Positions 9,822 through 19,774 of a stretch of 64,000 nt of DNA are shown in pieces (the first letter of the stretch is position 1; each line of letters begins with the position of its first letter). The notes below the pieces were generated by a model. It worked only from the letters and a program-made list of their open reading frames with translations. It did no database searches and was not told the origin of the DNA. A program made the translations under genes and the position numbers. This stretch comes from Chitinophagaceae bacterium (GTDB lineage: Bacteria; Bacteroidota; Bacteroidia; Chitinophagales; Chitinophagaceae). The DNA lies in NCBI GenBank assembly GCA_016713965.1, contig JADJOC010000007.1, forward strand, positions 149,710-213,709, written 5' to 3'.

Positions 9822-10723
9822 TTAAAACGTTAAAGTCCCTTTAGGCAAAGATTTATTTCCCTGTAAGCCACCAGTATGTATAGTAAGGATTTTACTGGCT
9901 GCCGGAAAGTATTCTTTTTGTATCAAATTAAATATTCCAAATAGCATCTTTCCTGTATACACAAAATCAGTAGGAATAGAATGATCTCTCCATAAAGTAT
10001 TCATAAAATCAATAAGCTCATTTGTTTTTTTTGCATACCCTCCAAAGGTATAGTTATCTATAATATCATAATGATAGTTAACTGTTCCGGTTAAAAATTC
10101 AATCCGTTTATTAATGTCATTTATACCTTTTAAAGCATTAAATCCAATTACCTGCTGATTGTTTTTTTTGCTAAGTAAAATACCAGCCAGGGTAGTAGCT
10201 GTACCCACTGAAGTGCAGATATGCGTAAAATTATTTTCGGGTATATTATCCATAATTAATGCAGCCCCTTTTGCACCTAATGGATGATAACCTCCTTCGG
10301 GGATAATTATACAATTGCTGGTATCAAGTTTAATACGATTAAAAAAATCTTTTTCGTTTTTATTATTATAAGTTTCACGGGATATGAAAATCAACTGCAT
10401 TCCATATCGTTCGCACTCTATTAAAGTATGCGATAAAACAACTGGTTTTTCTCCACGTACTATACCAATAGATTTAATATTTAATTGAAAACATGCAAAT
10501 GCTGTGGCAGATAAATGATTGGAATATGCGCCGCCAAATGTTAAAATGGCTTTGTCGGAATTAGCACCTGCTTGTTTTAAAAAATAATAAAGCTTAAATA
10601 ATTTATTACCGGATATTATTGGATGAATAGTATCCAGCCTTAAAATATGCATTTCAACTTTTGTTGGTCAAATAAAGGATGTTTTATTTGCTGAACAGGT
10701 ATATCTGGTGAAAATAAAAGCAT
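9822..10723 (-). CDS. PLP-dependent ACC deaminase / D-cysteine desulfhydrase-like enzyme (frameshifted start)
   Basis: A fold-type II pyridoxal-phosphate enzyme. The PLP lysine lies in ISGNKLFKL, followed by LTFGGAYSNHLSATA (phosphate and substrate loop), a glycine-rich CTSVGTATTLAG, and ILTIHTGGLQGN near the C-terminus. The main frame opens at 10652 (MHILRLD), but an upstream frame reads MLFSPDIPVQQIKHPLF from an ATG at 10723 and joins it if one A is added to the AAA at about 10655. Families with these motifs cleave 1-aminocyclopropane-1-carboxylate or D-cysteine; which one applies is open. It is a single gene, divergent from the nucleotidyltransferase. Confidence 0.82.
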
Positions 10724-10748
10724 TTTAAAAAAGCTAAATAGATTGTAT

Positions 10749-10756
10749 TATTTTTG
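10749..10756 (+). promoter_or_regulatory. Candidate -7 box for the nucleotidyltransferase gene
   Basis: TATTTTTG fits TAnnTTTG and lies 46 bases before the ATG at 10803, in the 79-base gap between two divergent genes. Confidence 0.35.
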
Positions 10757-10802
10757 TCGGCCGAAATTATATACTATTTACAAATAAAAATATTATTTAA
10801 AT

Positions 10803-11694
10803 ATGCAACCAACACTTTTAATTTTAGCTGCGGGCATGGCCAGCCGTTATGGCAGCATGAAGCAAACAGAAGGATTTGGCCCAAACGGTGAAACTATCAT
10901 GGATTATTCAATATATGATGCAATAAAAGCTGGTTTTGGCAAAGTTGTATTTATAATCCGGGAAGATTTTGCTGAAAATTTTAAAGCTACTTTTGAGCCA
11001 AAGCTGCAAGGTAAAATTGCTACAGCATATGTATACCAGGATCTTACCAGCTATGTAGATATTGAAATTCCTGCAGAAAGAACCAAGCCATGGGGTACAG
11101 CTCATGCAATATTATGTGCTAAAGATGTAGTAAAAGAACCTTTCGCAGTAATTAATGCAGATGATTTTTATGGTAAAGATTCATTTGTAAAAGCAGTGCA
11201 GTTTTTACAAAAAGATTGTTCGGCAAATAAATATGCTATTATTGGTTATGAACTCTCAAAAACATTGAGTGATTATGGTACGGTAAGCAGGGGAGTGTGT
11301 GAAGTGGATATTGATCATAAGTTAGTGGGTATAAAAAGAGCGTACAAAAATATACCGGAAAGGAGATTCTATATTTTATGAAGAAGATGACAATAAATTC
11401 GCAATTCCTGTAAGTGCAAGTGTATCGATGAATTTTTGGTGCTTTCACCCCGGTGTATTTAATTATATTGGAAAACTTTTCCCGGATTTTTTAAAAGACA
11501 ATATAACTAATATCAAGTCTGAATTTTTTATACCTATTATTGCTGAAAAATTTATTAAAGATGGAGGAACCATACAGGTAATACCAACTACTTCACAATG
11601 GTTTGGCGTTACTTACAAAGAAGATGCTACAAGTGTTAAAAGCAGTATTGATAAATTAATTTTTGAGAAAGAGTATCCAAAAAATTTATGGTAA
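10803..11694 (+). CDS. NDP-sugar nucleotidyltransferase-like protein (frameshifted)
   Basis: The N-terminal nucleotide-binding signature is LLILAAGMASRYGSMKQ, with the acidic metal site VINADDFYGKDSF near residue 120 and IGYELSKTLSDYGTVSRG further on. The first frame ends at 11381, but KGDSIFYEEDDNKFAIPVS in the next frame leads into NFWCFHPGVFNYI and the end at 11694, giving about 297 residues. It probably activates a sugar phosphate with a nucleoside triphosphate. The sugar is unknown and no polysaccharide genes lie nearby. It ends two bases before the start of the perfect palindrome at 11696. Confidence 0.8.
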
Positions 11695-11695
11695 T

Positions 11696-11736
11696 AAAGC
11701 AGGAAGTCAAGTTTTAAAAACTTGACTTCCTGCTTT
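11696..11736. repeat. Perfect palindrome between convergent genes, related to 19611-19657
   Basis: Two 20-base arms (11696-11715 and 11717-11736) are exact reverse complements around a single centre base, with core GGAAGTCAAGTTTT / AAAACTTGACTTCC. It sits between convergent genes, so it can act as a bidirectional terminator. The same core recurs at 19611-19657. Confidence 0.8.
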
Positions 11737-11752
11737 ATATTAGTAATCTAAA

Positions 11753-12842
11753 CTAATTTCCTTTGACCATAAAAATACAGTCTTCAATTTTTTTAATTTG
11801 TGTAACCCTGTCAATCCCTTTTATTTGAGATGACGGGTTTAATTTTATACTAAACCGGCTTGTATCAGTTTTTAATTCTTCCAGGGCTTTAAAAATATTT
11901 TTTGATTTGCTCGCAAATACTACTCCGTCAGAATTTTTTTCTTTGCTGCTTATAATTCCAATTACCTCACCTGCTTTATTAATTACAGGACCTCCACTAT
12001 TGCCGGGATTAACTGATATAGTTAGCTGGTATGCGCTGGTATCACCATAAAAACCACTTTTGGCACTTAAATATCCTTCGCCATATACAATTTCATCTTT
12101 TGGATAACCCAGTGTAAAAATAGCTTCGCCTAATTCGCTGGAATTTTTCCTGATGCTGTAAGGCAGTGTTAACGGCTTAAAGGCAGTATCCTCAATTTTT
12201 AAAATAGCCAGGTCAGTAGTGTCATTACCATATACCGGTACTACATTAAAATAAACACCTTTACTATTTTCTACACGTAAGTTTTGCATATTGCGTACTA
12301 CGTGCTGGTTAGTAACAATGAATCCTTTGCCATCAATTAAAAAACCGGTGCCGCCAAATTTGGCAGGCGAAGCAGGCGGTAAAACTGCTTTATTTTCATT
12401 GGCACTAAAATTCTTAATTTCATTTTTAGTGTTTTCTATAATATCTCGTTTAAGTTGGCTTAACTCAGTTTTCTTGGCATTATTAGTATAGGTAACAGTT
12501 AGCGTTGAGGTAAGCAATGAAAAAAATGCTGCAATAGAAGCTGCTACGGTAATATTGCGTTTGTACCTATGCCATAAATACGAAACTCTTGCCCTGCCTT
12601 TAAAGAGTTTTTGTAATTATACCTTCTTGTGATAATTTAGTTTCTACTTCATGTAAAGTATGTTTAAGCGACTTAATATTACTATAATTGTTTATTGTAG
12701 TAATAAAAAGTGTATGCTCAACTACCAGCTGATCAATATCAGGGTTATTCTTGCGAATCTCTTCAAAATATGTCTTTTCAGTTTGAGACATTTCTCCATT
12801 CAGGTATCTTTCTACAGCATCTAATAATAAAATGTCATCCAT
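11753..12842 (-). CDS. Membrane-anchored trypsin-like protease with anti-sigma-like N-terminus (frameshifted)
   Basis: Start ATG at 12842 (MDDILLLDAVERYLNGEMS), two bases after the sigma-factor stop. Residues 1-85 look like the cytoplasmic part of an anti-sigma factor. The frame breaks near 12605 (one A too many); the next frame gives KGRARVSYLWHRY and one membrane helix (NITVAASIAAFFSLLTS). The periplasmic S1C/trypsin-like domain follows, with GTGFLID, His in VTNQHVV, Asp in TTDLAILKI and Ser in NPGNSGGPV. No PDZ domain is visible, though a 60-residue C-terminal tail follows. It probably senses or cuts periplasmic substrates and controls the neighbouring sigma factor; that link is inference. 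Confidence 0.8.
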
Positions 12843-12843
12843 A

Positions 12844-13401
12844 TTACAGGGTTTTGTATTGTGCAAAAAATAACTTTTTTAATCTTATCAAACATTTATA
12901 CTTCTGGGTTTTGGCATTATCTGCATTAGTATATCCAAAAGTAGCAGCAATTTCCTGCATAGATTTTTTTTGAACATAATAAGCTTCTAATAAACTTTTG
13001 CAAGGCTCCCCGATTTTCACCATAGCTTTTTCCATAAGGGTAAAATCGGCATTCTTTTTTTCATGTAACTCTATTTCCTCGTCTACTTGTATTATTTCTC
13101 CTAAAAAATGAATTTGCTCAGTATATCGTTGTTTGTGTTGCAATTTTTTAAGCCATAAGTGCCTGCAAACCGAATATAAATATGTTTTTAAAGCGCAATT
13201 AAGATCAAAATTGCCCGAAATAGCTTTTTCGTATAAAACAATTATTCCTTCCTGGAAAATATCTTTTGCATCATCTATATCCCCGTTATTGTTTAATACC
13301 AATGATTGAATGCTTGTGTAATTTGTCTTATATATAGCCTCAATAGCAGTTTTATCATTATTAGCCAGCCCTTCTAATAAAAATTTATCATTTTCTGTCA
13401 T
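12844..13401 (-). CDS. ECF RNA polymerase sigma factor
   Basis: A 185-residue sigma-70-family protein of extracytoplasmic-function type. Region 2 lies around residues 20-95 (DAKDIFQEGIIVLYEKAI, LKTYLYSVCRHLWLKKL) and region 4 around 120-178 (LMEKAMVKIGEPCKSLLEAYYVQKKSMQEIAATFGYTN). The middle linker is acidic and Glu-rich. The gene is complete. It is followed at once by the membrane protease with an anti-sigma-like N-terminus (TAA, one base, ATG), so the two are translated together. It is divergent from the Thr-rich lipoprotein gene. The 134-base gap contains GGTAACC (13439-13445) and its mirror GGTTACC (13478-13484), possibly a control site. Confidence 0.88.
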   Translation of the reverse strand: MTENDKFLLEGLANNDKTAIEAIYKTNYTSIQSLVLNNNGDIDDAKDIFQEGIIVLYEKAISGNFDLNCALKTYLYSVCRHLWLKKLQHKQRYTEQIHFLGEIIQVDEEIELHEKKNADFTLMEKAMVKIGEPCKSLLEAYYVQKKSMQEIAATFGYTNADNAKTQKYKCLIRLKKLFFAQYKTL

Positions 13402-13535
13402 ATCCCCATACTTATATTAATACAATTATTATTGATTTGGTAACCCAAAGCAACGAAAATTTATTTTAGAAAAGATAGGTTACCTTTTTTTAATTGTAGT
13501 ATTAATAGGTAAGTAAAAATTAAAAACTCGAAAAA

Positions 13536-13835
13536 ATGAAAAAAGTATTCTTAGCATTAGTAGTAGCTGCTTCTTTTGTAGCTTGTGATAATTCTGGCGA
13601 TAAACCAGCAGATACACCTACAGATACAAGCAAAACAGTTGTAACCGATACAACAAAAAACACTGTAACCAGCAACACAACTGTTACAAACAATACAACA
13701 GACACTACTAAAAAAACAGTTGATACTGCTAAAGTAGTAACTGACACTACAAAGAAAATGGATTCTAAAGATTCTAAAATGGATTCTAAAACAGAAACCA
13801 AAACTACCGTAGAAACTGAAAAAACTACTAAGTAA
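13536..13835 (+). CDS. Thr/Lys/Asp-rich lipoprotein
   Basis: A 99-residue protein with a lipoprotein signal, MKKVFLALVVAASFVAC, Cys at 17. The mature part is low complexity, dominated by repeats of the type DTTKK, TNNTTDT and MDSKDSK, and is probably unstructured and anchored to the envelope. A good leader precedes the ATG at 13536. It lies opposite the ECF sigma gene, so it may belong to the regulon of that sigma factor. The frames on the other strand are shadows of the repetitive codons. Confidence 0.75.
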   Translation: MKKVFLALVVAASFVACDNSGDKPADTPTDTSKTVVTDTTKNTVTSNTTVTNNTTDTTKKTVDTAKVVTDTTKKMDSKDSKMDSKTETKTTVETEKTTK

Positions 13836-13915
13836 TTCTTTCATCAATAATATTTATATTAGAAATTATTGATAAGGATTATTATTAAGATTTTATATGG
13901 CAGGCAATCGTTTAT

Positions 13916-13947
13916 GCCCCTCCTCATTGAGGAGGGGCACTTTTTAT
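13916..13947 (+). terminator. Rho-independent terminator
   Basis: A perfect 10-bp stem GCCCCTCCTC (13916-13925) / GAGGAGGGGC (13929-13938) with a 3-base loop, then ACTTTTTATT. It ends the lipoprotein transcript. Confidence 0.88.
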
Positions 13948-14123
13948 TATATAAATCCAAATAAGCATTCGTATAAGATTTTTATTAATTTTTTCCATTA
14001 TCTACATGCTGTACCTAAAGAATTTAAGAGTTAATTTTGATAATTATGTAAATACTAATTCCAGTAATTGAATTATATAGCCAGTAGTCCATAAGTGATG
14101 CAATAATTTTTTAAATAAGCTTA

Positions 14124-15194
14124 ATGAAAGAAATAGGACAACAAAATTGGGATAAACGTCCCTTAATAATTAGTGGCCCATGTAGTGCAGAAACAGAATT
14201 TCAAACTCTGCAGACAGCCACACGCCTGGCGGCTACAGGAAAAGTAGATTTTTTGCGGGCAGGAATTTGGAAACCTAGAACTAAGCCGGGAATGTTTGAA
14301 GGTATCGGTACTGAAGCGCTTTACTGGTTAGCACAAGCAAAAGCGTTAACCGGATTACCTCTGACGATAGAGGTAGCTACCGCTAAACATGTAGAAGAAG
14401 CATTAAAATTTAATATAGATATGCTATGGATAGGTGCAAGAACAACCGCTAACCCGTTTAGTGTACAAGAAATAGCTGATGCATTATATGGGGTGAAAAT
14501 ACCAGTCCTTATAAAAAATCCTGTTAATGCCGACCTAGAATTGTGGTGCGGGGGTATTGAGAGATTACATAAAGCAGGGCTTGAACAAGTAGGTATGATA
14601 CACAGGGGTTTCAGTAGCTATGGAAATAATGAGTATAGAAATGCACCCATGTGGCAATTACCTATTGAAATGAAAAGAAGGTTCCCGGGAATGTTATTAA
14701 TCTGTGATCCATCCCACATTTGTGGCCGGAGGGATATATTGCAGGAAGTAGCTCAAAAAAGCATCGATCTTGATTTTGATGGCTTAATGATTGAGAGCCA
14801 TATCGATCCTGATAATGCCTGGAGCGATGCCAAACAACAAATCACCCCTGAAGAGTTTGCTGCCATGTTGGATAATTTAATCTGGCGTAAGCAATCCAGC
14901 CAGGAAAAAGAAATATTAAACACTTTAGCCATGCTAAGGGAGCAGATAAATCATATTGATGATGAATTGCTTACTTTACTTGGACAGCGAATGAAAATCG
15001 CTGATAAGATAGGCGCATTTAAAAAAGATACAGATATTACCATTCTGCAAACCAGCCGCTGGAATGAAATTTTGCAAAGAGCCGCTAAAAAGAGCGAAGC
15101 TTTAGGGCTTAGCAAAGAATTTATTACACGGTATTTTGATGCGGTGCATCTTGAAAGCATTAATCATCAAAATAAAATGATGAATAATTTTTAA
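14124..15194 (+). CDS. Bifunctional DAHP synthase / chorismate mutase
   Basis: A 356-residue fusion. The N-terminal 260 residues are a type I-beta 3-deoxy-7-phosphoheptulonate synthase joining PEP and erythrose 4-phosphate: ISGPCSAETEFQT, LRAGIWKPRTKPGMFEG, WIGARTTANPFSVQE, IHRGFSSYGNN and ICDPSHICGRRD. The last 90 residues are an AroQ-type helical chorismate mutase (LREQINHIDDELLTLLGQRM ... KIGAFKKD ... FDAVHLESI). It carries both the first step of the shikimate pathway and the branch step to prephenate. The fused mutase may also act as the feedback-sensing part. It is followed after three bases by aroB and then aroA, so it heads an operon. Confidence 0.92.
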   Translation: MKEIGQQNWDKRPLIISGPCSAETEFQTLQTATRLAATGKVDFLRAGIWKPRTKPGMFEGIGTEALYWLAQAKALTGLPLTIEVATAKHVEEALKFNIDMLWIGARTTANPFSVQEIADALYGVKIPVLIKNPVNADLELWCGGIERLHKAGLEQVGMIHRGFSSYGNNEYRNAPMWQLPIEMKRRFPGMLLICDPSHICGRRDILQEVAQKSIDLDFDGLMIESHIDPDNAWSDAKQQITPEEFAAMLDNLIWRKQSSQEKEILNTLAMLREQINHIDDELLTLLGQRMKIADKIGAFKKDTDITILQTSRWNEILQRAAKKSEALGLSKEFITRYFDAVHLESINHQNKMMNNF

Positions 15195-15197
15195 AAT

Positions 15198-16231
15198 ATG
15201 CTATTACATAAAATTGACTATTCTTATACTCATCAAAAAGTATCCTGCTATTTTGATGCAGATTTTTCAGTTATAGAAACATTGGTTCCTAAAACTAATA
15301 CCATCATTATTACCGATAGTAATGTTTATACTTTTCATCAGGCCAAATTTAATGGGTGGGATGTAATTGTTATAGAACCTGGAGAAGAAAATATGCAGCA
15401 AACTACCATAGATTTTATTATTGCTGAATTAATTAAAAAAGGGCTAATAAAAAAACATATATTATCGGTATTGGGGGAGGCGTTGTTACAGATATTGCCG
15501 CATATGTTGCAAGTATTTATATGCGTGGGTTACCCTTTGGTTTAGTTCCAACAACTATTTTGGGCATGGCAGATGCAGCTATTGGTGGAAAAAATGGCAT
15601 TGATGTAGGAATATATAAAAATATAATAGGTACAATCCGGCAGCCGGTTTTTTTATTATATGATTTTAGTTTTTTAGAAACTCTTCCTCATGAGCAATGG
15701 GTAAACGGCTTTGCTGAAATTATTAAGCATGCCTGTATAAATGATGAAAAATTGTTTGCATTCTTAGAAAATAACTCCATACCTGCTTTTAAAAATGATC
15801 GTAAGCTTATAGCAGGTTTAATAGAAAAAAACGTACAGCTTAAAATTAATATTGTTACAAAAGATGAGTTTGAAAAAGCAGGGAGAAAATTATTAAACTT
15901 TGGCCATACTTTTGGCCATGCAATAGAAAATGAATACAACTTATTGCATGGGCATGCCATAAGCATTGGAATGGTAATAGCAGCCAGGATATCTGAAGAA
16001 ATTATCGGTTTTCATTCTAAAGAAAAAGACAAGCTGGTACAATTGTTAAAGAAATATGAATTGCCTGTTGCCATACAATATGACCCTGCAAAAATATTAA
16101 GTATAATGCAACTGGATAAAAAAGCAGGAAACCAGAAAATAAATTATGTATTGTTAAATAAAATCGGAGAAGCAGTTATATTTTCCATACCTTTTAAGCA
16201 GTTAGAATATTTAATAAATCTTTGTCAATAA
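15198..16231 (+). CDS. aroB: 3-dehydroquinate synthase (frameshifted)
   Basis: It converts DAHP to 3-dehydroquinate using NAD and a divalent metal. The two frames 15198-15545 and 15521-16231 join if one G is added to the G5 run near 15472, giving LGGGVVTDIAAYVAS, the NAD-binding glycine loop. Further motifs are PTTILGMADAAIGGKNGID, NGFAEIIKHAC (metal ligand Glu) and LLNFGHTFGHAIE (metal His) with HGHAISIGM. The joined length of about 345 is normal. The start is ATG at 15198, three bases after the preceding stop. The stop is followed by the TTG start of aroA one base later. Confidence 0.9.
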
Positions 16232-16232
16232 A

Positions 16233-17490
16233 TTGAAAATACATATTCTGCCATCAGCCGTACAGGGAATAATAAATGCGCCTGCTTCTAAAAGCAGCAT
16301 GCAAAGAGCCTGCGCTGCTGCATTATTATATAAAGGCGAAACTGTAATTTCTAGTCCCGGCAAAAGTAATTATGATATAGCCGCTCTAAACATAATACAA
16401 AAATTGGGAGCAGTAATAAAAGAACACAGCACTGAAAAAATTGGTAATCCATAGTGAAGGTGTTATACCCGTGGCCGATGAAATTAATTGTTGAGAAAGC
16501 GGTTTGGCTGCCAGGATGTTCATACCCATCGCCGCATTAAGCAGTAAAGAAATTACAATTACAGGTAGTGGTAGTTTAATGAACAGGCCGATGGATTTTT
16601 TTAATAAAATATTTCCCCGGCTTAATGTAAAAATAAAATCTGGCGGCAAGCTTCCATTAACTATTAAAGGTCCGCTAATTCCAAAAAATATAATTATCGA
16701 TGGCTCATTAAGCTCTCAATTTCTTACAGGATTATTAATGGCTTTTAGTGTAACGGCGCATGACCAGTTTATTGAAGTAAAAAATTTAACCAGCAAACCT
16801 TACATTGATCTTACTTTAGATGTCATGGATAAATTTGGTGTAAAAGTAGTGCATGACGATTATAAAAAATTTCAGTTTTATCCTTATAAAAATAAAAATA
16901 CCCCAAATAATTATACTGTAGAAGGCGACTGGAGCAACGCTGCATTTTTATTGGTTGCCGGGGCTATTGCAGGAAGATTAACCATAACAGGTTTAGATGT
17001 ATTTTCCAAGCAGGCAGATAAAGCTATATTACAGGCATTAATGTCCTCCAATGCAATTTTATCTATTGAAGAAAAGCAAATAACTATTTCTTCGGGCAAT
17101 TTACAGGCGTTTCATTTTAATGCGACGGATTGTCCTGATTTATTTCCGCCATTGGTTGCTTTAGCTGCATATTGCAAAGGTAAAAGTATAATTGAAGGCG
17201 TTAGACGTTTACAATATAAAGACAGCAACAGGGCATTAACTTTACAAAGTGAATTTGCAAAAATGGGAGTGCAAATAACTTTGCAGGATGACCTGATGAT
17301 AATTGATGGAGGAGATGGTGTAAATGGCGCAATCGTACATTCACATCATGATCACAGGATTGTGATGGCTTGTGCAGTGGCTGCGTTGAAAGCGAAAGAA
17401 GAAATAGTAATTGAAGATGCACAGGCTGTTAATAAATCATATCCTGATTTTTTTGAGCATTTAAAATTATTGGGAGTGCAAATAAAATAA
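16233..17490 (+). CDS. aroA: EPSP synthase (frameshift plus in-frame UGA)
   Basis: 5-enolpyruvylshikimate-3-phosphate synthase. Start TTG at 16233 (KIHILPSAVQG), one base after the aroB stop. PASKSSMQRACAAALL is the substrate-binding Lys-Ser-Arg loop. Near 16436 an A run shifts the frame; the next frame reads LVIHSEGVIPVADEINC, then a TGA at 16492, then ESGLAARMFIP. The expected residue at the TGA is Gly (family NCGxSG), so GGA to TGA is a one-base change. The rest is regular, with LIPKNIIIDGSLSSQF, VEGDWSNAAFLLV and HDHRIVMACAVAAL. Sequencing error is the simplest reading, since the pathway is otherwise complete here. Confidence 0.88.
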
Positions 17491-17943
17491 ATTTTATTTA
17501 TTGATTTTGATACCAGCTTCGGTTTTTTATAGCATCATCGTTGTAGCCTGCCCCGCTAAAAGCGGGGTCACTCACTTGTACCGCATATCTTTGAGCAACA
17601 GTATAGGCCATTTGTTGTAATAATTAAGTAATCAGCTATTTATTTAACTGCATTAAATTTAAAAGTAAAGGACTAATGCTGAAGTTACAGTAGTACAAAA
17701 GCTGATTAAAGCTGTAGGGCAGGAACGGGCCGTAATCCCCGCTTTCAGACGGGGCAGGCTTTCCTGCCTTGACTTTTTGTTACTTTTGCGTCAAGGCAAA
17801 AGTAAATAAGATATTAACTGGAATAATATTAAGAAAGATCACCTAATATTTTTTTAATAGCTATTTACAGAAAATATTTTCAATTTAACGCAACGCCTCG
17901 TACCGGAGACGTTGCCCTGAAGGAACAGTAAACAATTAAAAAA
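17491..17943. other. Repeat-bearing intergenic region between aroA and aroC
   Basis: No gene. 17570-17600 repeats a motif also near 8965 (TCACTCACTTGTACCG). 17660-17810 is a diverged copy of the inside of the MITE at 26735-27010: both contain CAGTAGT-CAAAAGCTGA, GGCAGGAACGGGC and a CCTTGACTTTTTG ... GTCAAGGCAAAA hairpin. The copy here has an extra GCCCCGTC-type hairpin and no matching terminal repeats. Confidence 0.55.
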
Positions 17944-18948
17944 ATGAATAGTTTCGGCACCATATTCCGCACCACCATTTTTGGCGAATCGCATGGCGAA
18001 TACGTCGGCATTACCATCGATGGCTGCCCGGCAGGCTTGCCATTAAACATACAGGATTTTATACCCGATATTGAAAGAAGAAAACCCGGTGCCAAAGGAA
18101 CCACGCCAAGAATGGAAACTGATATTCCAAAAATTATCACAGGTGTGTTTAATGATAAAACAACCGGTGCTCCGCTAACCATTTTATTTGATAATAATAA
18201 TACCCGAAGCGCTGATTATGAAAAGCAACAGGATGTGCCCAGGCCCGGCCACGCAGATTTTGTAGCCTCAAAGAGATTTGGTGGTTTTGAAGATTTCAGG
18301 GGCGGAGGACATTTTAGCGGCAGGTTAACTGTGTGCCTTGTTGCTGCCGGCGTAGTGGCAAAAAAGTTGCTCTCACTGTCAGGTGTACACGCAAATGCAA
18401 CTATTGTAGAAATAGGCGGGGAAACTGATATCGAAAAAGGGTTACAAAAAGCCATTGATGCAAAAGATACCATCGGCGGTATAGTGCAATGTACAGTTAG
18501 CAATTTACCCATCGGGTTAGGCTCACCTTTTTTTGATTCCGTAGAATCATTAATTAGTCACGCAGTTTTTGCCATACCTGCAGTAAAAGGAATAGAATTC
18601 GGTATCGGATTTGCCGCCGCAAAAATGTTTGGCAGCGAGCATAATGATGCTTTACAAAATGAAAAAGGCATTACAGCCACTAATAATGCCGGTGGTATTA
18701 TTGGCGGCATTACTAATGGCAATGATCTGGTATTTAGAATTGTAGTTAAACCTACATCATCCACACCAAAATCGCAAAAAACTTTAAATATATCCTCAGG
18801 CCAGCTGGAAGAATTTTCAGTAAAGGGCAGGCACGACTTGTGCATTGCTTTAAGGGTGCCGGTAGTATTGGAAGCGGTAACAGCTTTTGTATTAGCAGAT
18901 TTGTTATTGCAGGAACAGCGAATACCTAAAATCATTAATAATTACTAA
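17944..18948 (+). CDS. aroC: Chorismate synthase
   Basis: It makes chorismate from EPSP with reduced FMN, the last shared step of aromatic synthesis. A 334-residue intact frame with the family motifs FGESHGEYVGITIDGCPAG near residue 13, RPGHADFVASKRFGG near 97, DFRGGGHFSGRLT near 115 and GRHDLCIALRVPVVLEAVTA near 296. It is slightly shorter than the usual 350-370 residues, at the C-terminal end. It lies about 450 bases after aroA, across a repeat-rich gap, so it probably has its own promoter. Confidence 0.94.
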   Translation: MNSFGTIFRTTIFGESHGEYVGITIDGCPAGLPLNIQDFIPDIERRKPGAKGTTPRMETDIPKIITGVFNDKTTGAPLTILFDNNNTRSADYEKQQDVPRPGHADFVASKRFGGFEDFRGGGHFSGRLTVCLVAAGVVAKKLLSLSGVHANATIVEIGGETDIEKGLQKAIDAKDTIGGIVQCTVSNLPIGLGSPFFDSVESLISHAVFAIPAVKGIEFGIGFAAAKMFGSEHNDALQNEKGITATNNAGGIIGGITNGNDLVFRIVVKPTSSTPKSQKTLNISSGQLEEFSVKGRHDLCIALRVPVVLEAVTAFVLADLLLQEQRIPKIINNY

Positions 18949-18958
18949 TCAATAATTA

Positions 18959-19552
18959 TTACAGGAATTCCTTAAAAATCGTTCCCTTTATCCCCTGCCA
19001 TTCCTCTTTTATAAAACTAAAATACACGGTATCTCTTACCTCACCTTTTTCATTAATCATGTGCCTGCGCAAAATGCCTTCTTTAACAGCGCCGATTTTA
19101 AGCATCGCCCTTTGTGATTTTTCATTGAGCAAACTGGTTTTTAATTCTATGCGGTTGAGTTGTAAGGTTTCAAAACCATAACTGAGCAATAAAAATTTAC
19201 AGGCTTTATTGATGCCGCTTCCTTGCATGGAAGGATGGTACCACGTCCAGCCAATTTCTACTCTTTTATTCGGCAAAGAAATATTGCCGTACCTCGTGCT
19301 GCCTGCATATTGATTGGTGCGCTTATTAAATATGGCAAAAGGGTAGGAAGCTCCGGATTCTTTTTCAGATAAAGCAGTGTAAAAATATCTTTTAAAGTCC
19401 TCTTCATTTTCTACCGATGCACCAGTAAACTGCCACAATGATTTTTCCATGGCAATCGGTAATAAATATTGATAGTGCTCTGTAGTTAATGGTTGTAACT
19501 GTACAAAATCGTTCTCTAAAATAATCGGATTGAAGAATGGGTTTGCAATCAT
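18959..19552 (-). CDS. GNAT-family N-acetyltransferase (RimJ/RimL-like)
   Basis: A 197-residue protein from the ATG at 19552 (MIANPFFNPIILEND); a further in-frame ATG at 19564 is less likely. The acetyl-CoA fold is visible: NQYAGSTRYGNISLPNKRVEIGW (strands 4-5) and the helix SGINKACKFLLLSYGFETL. Motif B follows (NRIELKTSLLNEKSQRAMLKIGAVKEGILRRH, given here in parts). The closest relatives acetylate amino groups of ribosomal proteins or small molecules; the substrate is not known. It is convergent to aroC with 10 bases between the stops, and divergent from dnaK. Confidence 0.85.
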   Translation of the reverse strand: MIANPFFNPIILENDFVQLQPLTTEHYQYLLPIAMEKSLWQFTGASVENEEDFKRYFYTALSEKESGASYPFAIFNKRTNQYAGSTRYGNISLPNKRVEIGWTWYHPSMQGSGINKACKFLLLSYGFETLQLNRIELKTSLLNEKSQRAMLKIGAVKEGILRRHMINEKGEVRDTVYFSFIKEEWQGIKGTIFKEFL

Positions 19553-19610
19553 AATTGGGTACAAAATAATTATTAATTATTAATTATTTGTAGCGGCCTT
19601 TGCATTATAT

Positions 19611-19657
19611 CTTAAATAAGGAAGTCAAGTTTCAAAAACTTGACTTCCTTATTTAAG
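19611..19657. repeat. Perfect 22-bp palindrome, second copy of a dispersed element
   Basis: Arms 19611-19632 and 19636-19657 are exact reverse complements with a 3-base loop. The inner GGAAGTCAAGTTT / AAACTTGACTTCC is the same as at 11696-11736, while the outer bases differ. It lies between two divergent genes, so it is not simply a terminator. Confidence 0.75.
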
Positions 19658-19774
19658 TGTTGATCAATCTTATTCCGGATGTTGAACGGAGCGTCGCCAC
19701 TAAAGCCCGATCAGGAATATGTTGCCGGTAACCAAAAAAATCAAAACCTGACAATTTTTCACCTCATTTTGCTA

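Noticed and set aside
13520..13847. Two minus-strand frames opposite the Thr-rich lipoprotein
   Set aside because: Val/Ser- or Cys/Phe-rich low-complexity products, mirror images of the repetitive codons.
19611..19657. Simple terminator
   Set aside because: It lies between two divergent genes, so neither transcript ends there.
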